From: Elephas maximus indicus
Lineage: Eukaryota; Chordata; Mammalia; Proboscidea; Elephantidae
Direction of reading: 5' to 3'
DNA length: 64,000 nucleotides
Assembly (NCBI RefSeq): GCF_024166365.1
Contig: NC_064819.1
Span: forward strand, 12,501-76,500
In this document: positions 63,086-64,000 of the stretch, piece by piece
Position numbering within the stretch: the stretch's first letter is position 1
How the letters are laid out: every line of letters begins with the position of its first letter
Translations under genes and position numbers: made by a program
The notes under the pieces: generated by a model
The model's input: only the letters and a program-made list of their open reading frames with translations
Told to the model about the DNA's origin: nothing
The model's database searches: none

Positions 63086-63760
63086 ACCGGAAGGTGAGAG
63101 CAGCCGGGGGAGGAGACAGGCGAGCGCGGAGGAGACAGCCAGCCGGGGGAGGAGACTGGCGAGCCGGAAGGGCGCCGGCCAATCGGAGCGCACCCTGCAA
63201 CCGACCAATCGCGGGCCGTCCTGCCCGGCAAATCTGCCCGGGGCTGCGGGGCGCGGGGCGGCGGGTTGCACTTCGGAGCGCCCTCCTGGACGCCGCGGGG
63301 CTGCGGAGCCGCGCTGAGAAGCCGGGGCGCTCCAGGCGGCCCAGCCTGCGGCCCGGCCCCGTGACTACACGGAAGCCTGCGTCGGGCTGGAGGTGTGTGC
63401 CCGGCGCGCACACGTGTCTGGAGCCCGGGCGTGGGCGTGGGCGTGGGCTGTGCGGGCACGTGTCGTGGGAGTGGCCCCGGGCGCGGCAGCTCCGCGGACG
63501 CCCGGTTGCTGTGACATTTGTCTCCTGGAGCCCACCTTCCTCCCAGCACCAGGAGGGAACCTAAGAAGTTTAACGTGGCTGGGACTGAGCAGATTAAGGG
63601 AGTGGAGCAGCGGCTGGCCGGCGAGGGCGGGGACTGCAGGTGCTGCGGGCATGGGGAGCCAGCCGTTTGCATTTGAGAAAGACGGGCGTAACAAAGGTGG
63701 CCCCGAAATGTCTCCGGAGCCGGCCTGGGCAGGGAGGAGCCCTGAGTAAGTGGCGCTGGG
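63086..63760 (+). promoter_or_regulatory. Candidate CpG-island promoter and first exon
   Basis: Non-repetitive, very GC/CpG-rich DNA adjoining minisatellite B. Two CCAAT boxes in the same orientation (63179-63183 and 63205-63209, 26 bp apart) are NF-Y-like. CACGTG E-boxes lie at 63411-63416 and 63457-63462, and overlapping gcgtgggcg (EGR-like) motifs at about 63429-63447. There is no TATA box. Downstream, composition falls towards bulk, and ccctga|gtaagt at 63740-63751 is a strong plus-strand splice donor. An ATG in good context (gcgggcATGg, 63652) opens a frame MGSQPFAFEKDGRNKGGPEM that would read into that donor. I do not recognise this peptide; it may simply be 5' UTR. Transcription direction is inferred from the donor and CCAAT positions. 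Confidence 0.5.
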
Positions 63761-64000
63761 CTGAGCTCGGACAGTCTGTTGACGAGAGGGATGCTGGCAG
63801 TTAGGAAAGCGAGGAGGAAACTCAGGATGGGGACTCTCTGCTCCCCGAACCCCAGCGGGACAAAGACATCATCGGAGGTCTGCAATGCCGACTGGATGGC
63901 CTCGCTTCCCTCTCACCTCCACAACGTCCCCCTTTCCAATCTGGCAATACCAGGTATTCTTCTCTTCCTCCTTGTTCCTACTGTTTAGTTCTGCCATCTT
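63761..64000. other. Right edge, possible first intron
   Basis: Moderately GC-rich sequence with no repeat that I recognise. If the donor at 63746 is used, this is the start of an intron. A 69-codon plus frame (63779-63988) has no recognisable family. Confidence 0.35.

Noticed and set aside
61379-63885. Minus-strand frames up to about 500 codons across minisatellite B
   Set aside because: Same artefact: several overlapping frames, product is a degenerate short repeat, no start context or splice support.

Overview
The window looks like nuclear DNA from an afrotherian mammal, most likely a proboscidean such as an elephant. The main evidence is about 17 copies or pieces of the tRNA-derived AfroSINE family, several RTE-clade LINEs whose 3' tail matches the AfroSINE tail, and L1 copies with a long 3' UTR. 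Ancient MIR, L2 and MER5-type repeats confirm a placental mammal. I see no complete, intact host protein-coding gene. The content is two host-gene relics, two GC-rich minisatellites (one at each end), a candidate CpG-island promoter at the right edge, and a dense layer of transposable elements.

Layout. 1-2.9 kb: AfroSINE pieces, an unrecognised 140-codon open frame, then a minisatellite of about 30 units of 41-42 bp with very long G runs, running into a unique GC-rich flank. 3.9-4.7 kb (minus): a broken copy of the C-terminal part of a DUX4/DUXC-type double-homeobox gene, without homeodomains. 4.8-7.7 kb: old repeats. 7.7-21.3 kb: a LINE field with a near full-length RTE, old and younger L1 3' ends, an RTE with a twin-priming inversion, and a further RTE part. 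21.3-26.1 kb: AfroSINEs, MIR, L2 and MER5. 26.2-34.4 kb: a cluster of solo LTRs of ERVL/MaLR type and an internally deleted RTE. 34.9-42.7 kb: a full-length but inactive L1 (+) with an 11-bp target-site duplication. 45.5-58.2 kb: one full-length RTE (minus) split by a full-length L1, which is itself split by a younger truncated L1; the RTE also carries an AfroSINE and an LTR. 58.3-60.5 kb: a broken NFIL3 (E4BP4) copy with its own retroposon insertion. 61.5-63.1 kb: a second minisatellite of about 40 units of 35-37 bp with higher-order structure, followed by CpG-rich DNA with two CCAAT boxes, E-boxes and a good splice donor, probably a promoter/first exon of a gene beyond the window.

No operon-like or pathway relationship exists among the features. 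The main reading is chronological: insertions inside insertions give an order of activity of old L1/MIR/L2/MER5, then RTE, then L1, LTR and AfroSINE, then the youngest L1. Long open frames across the two minisatellites and antisense to L1 3' UTRs are composition artefacts. All family assignments come from recognising sequence by eye, without database searches.
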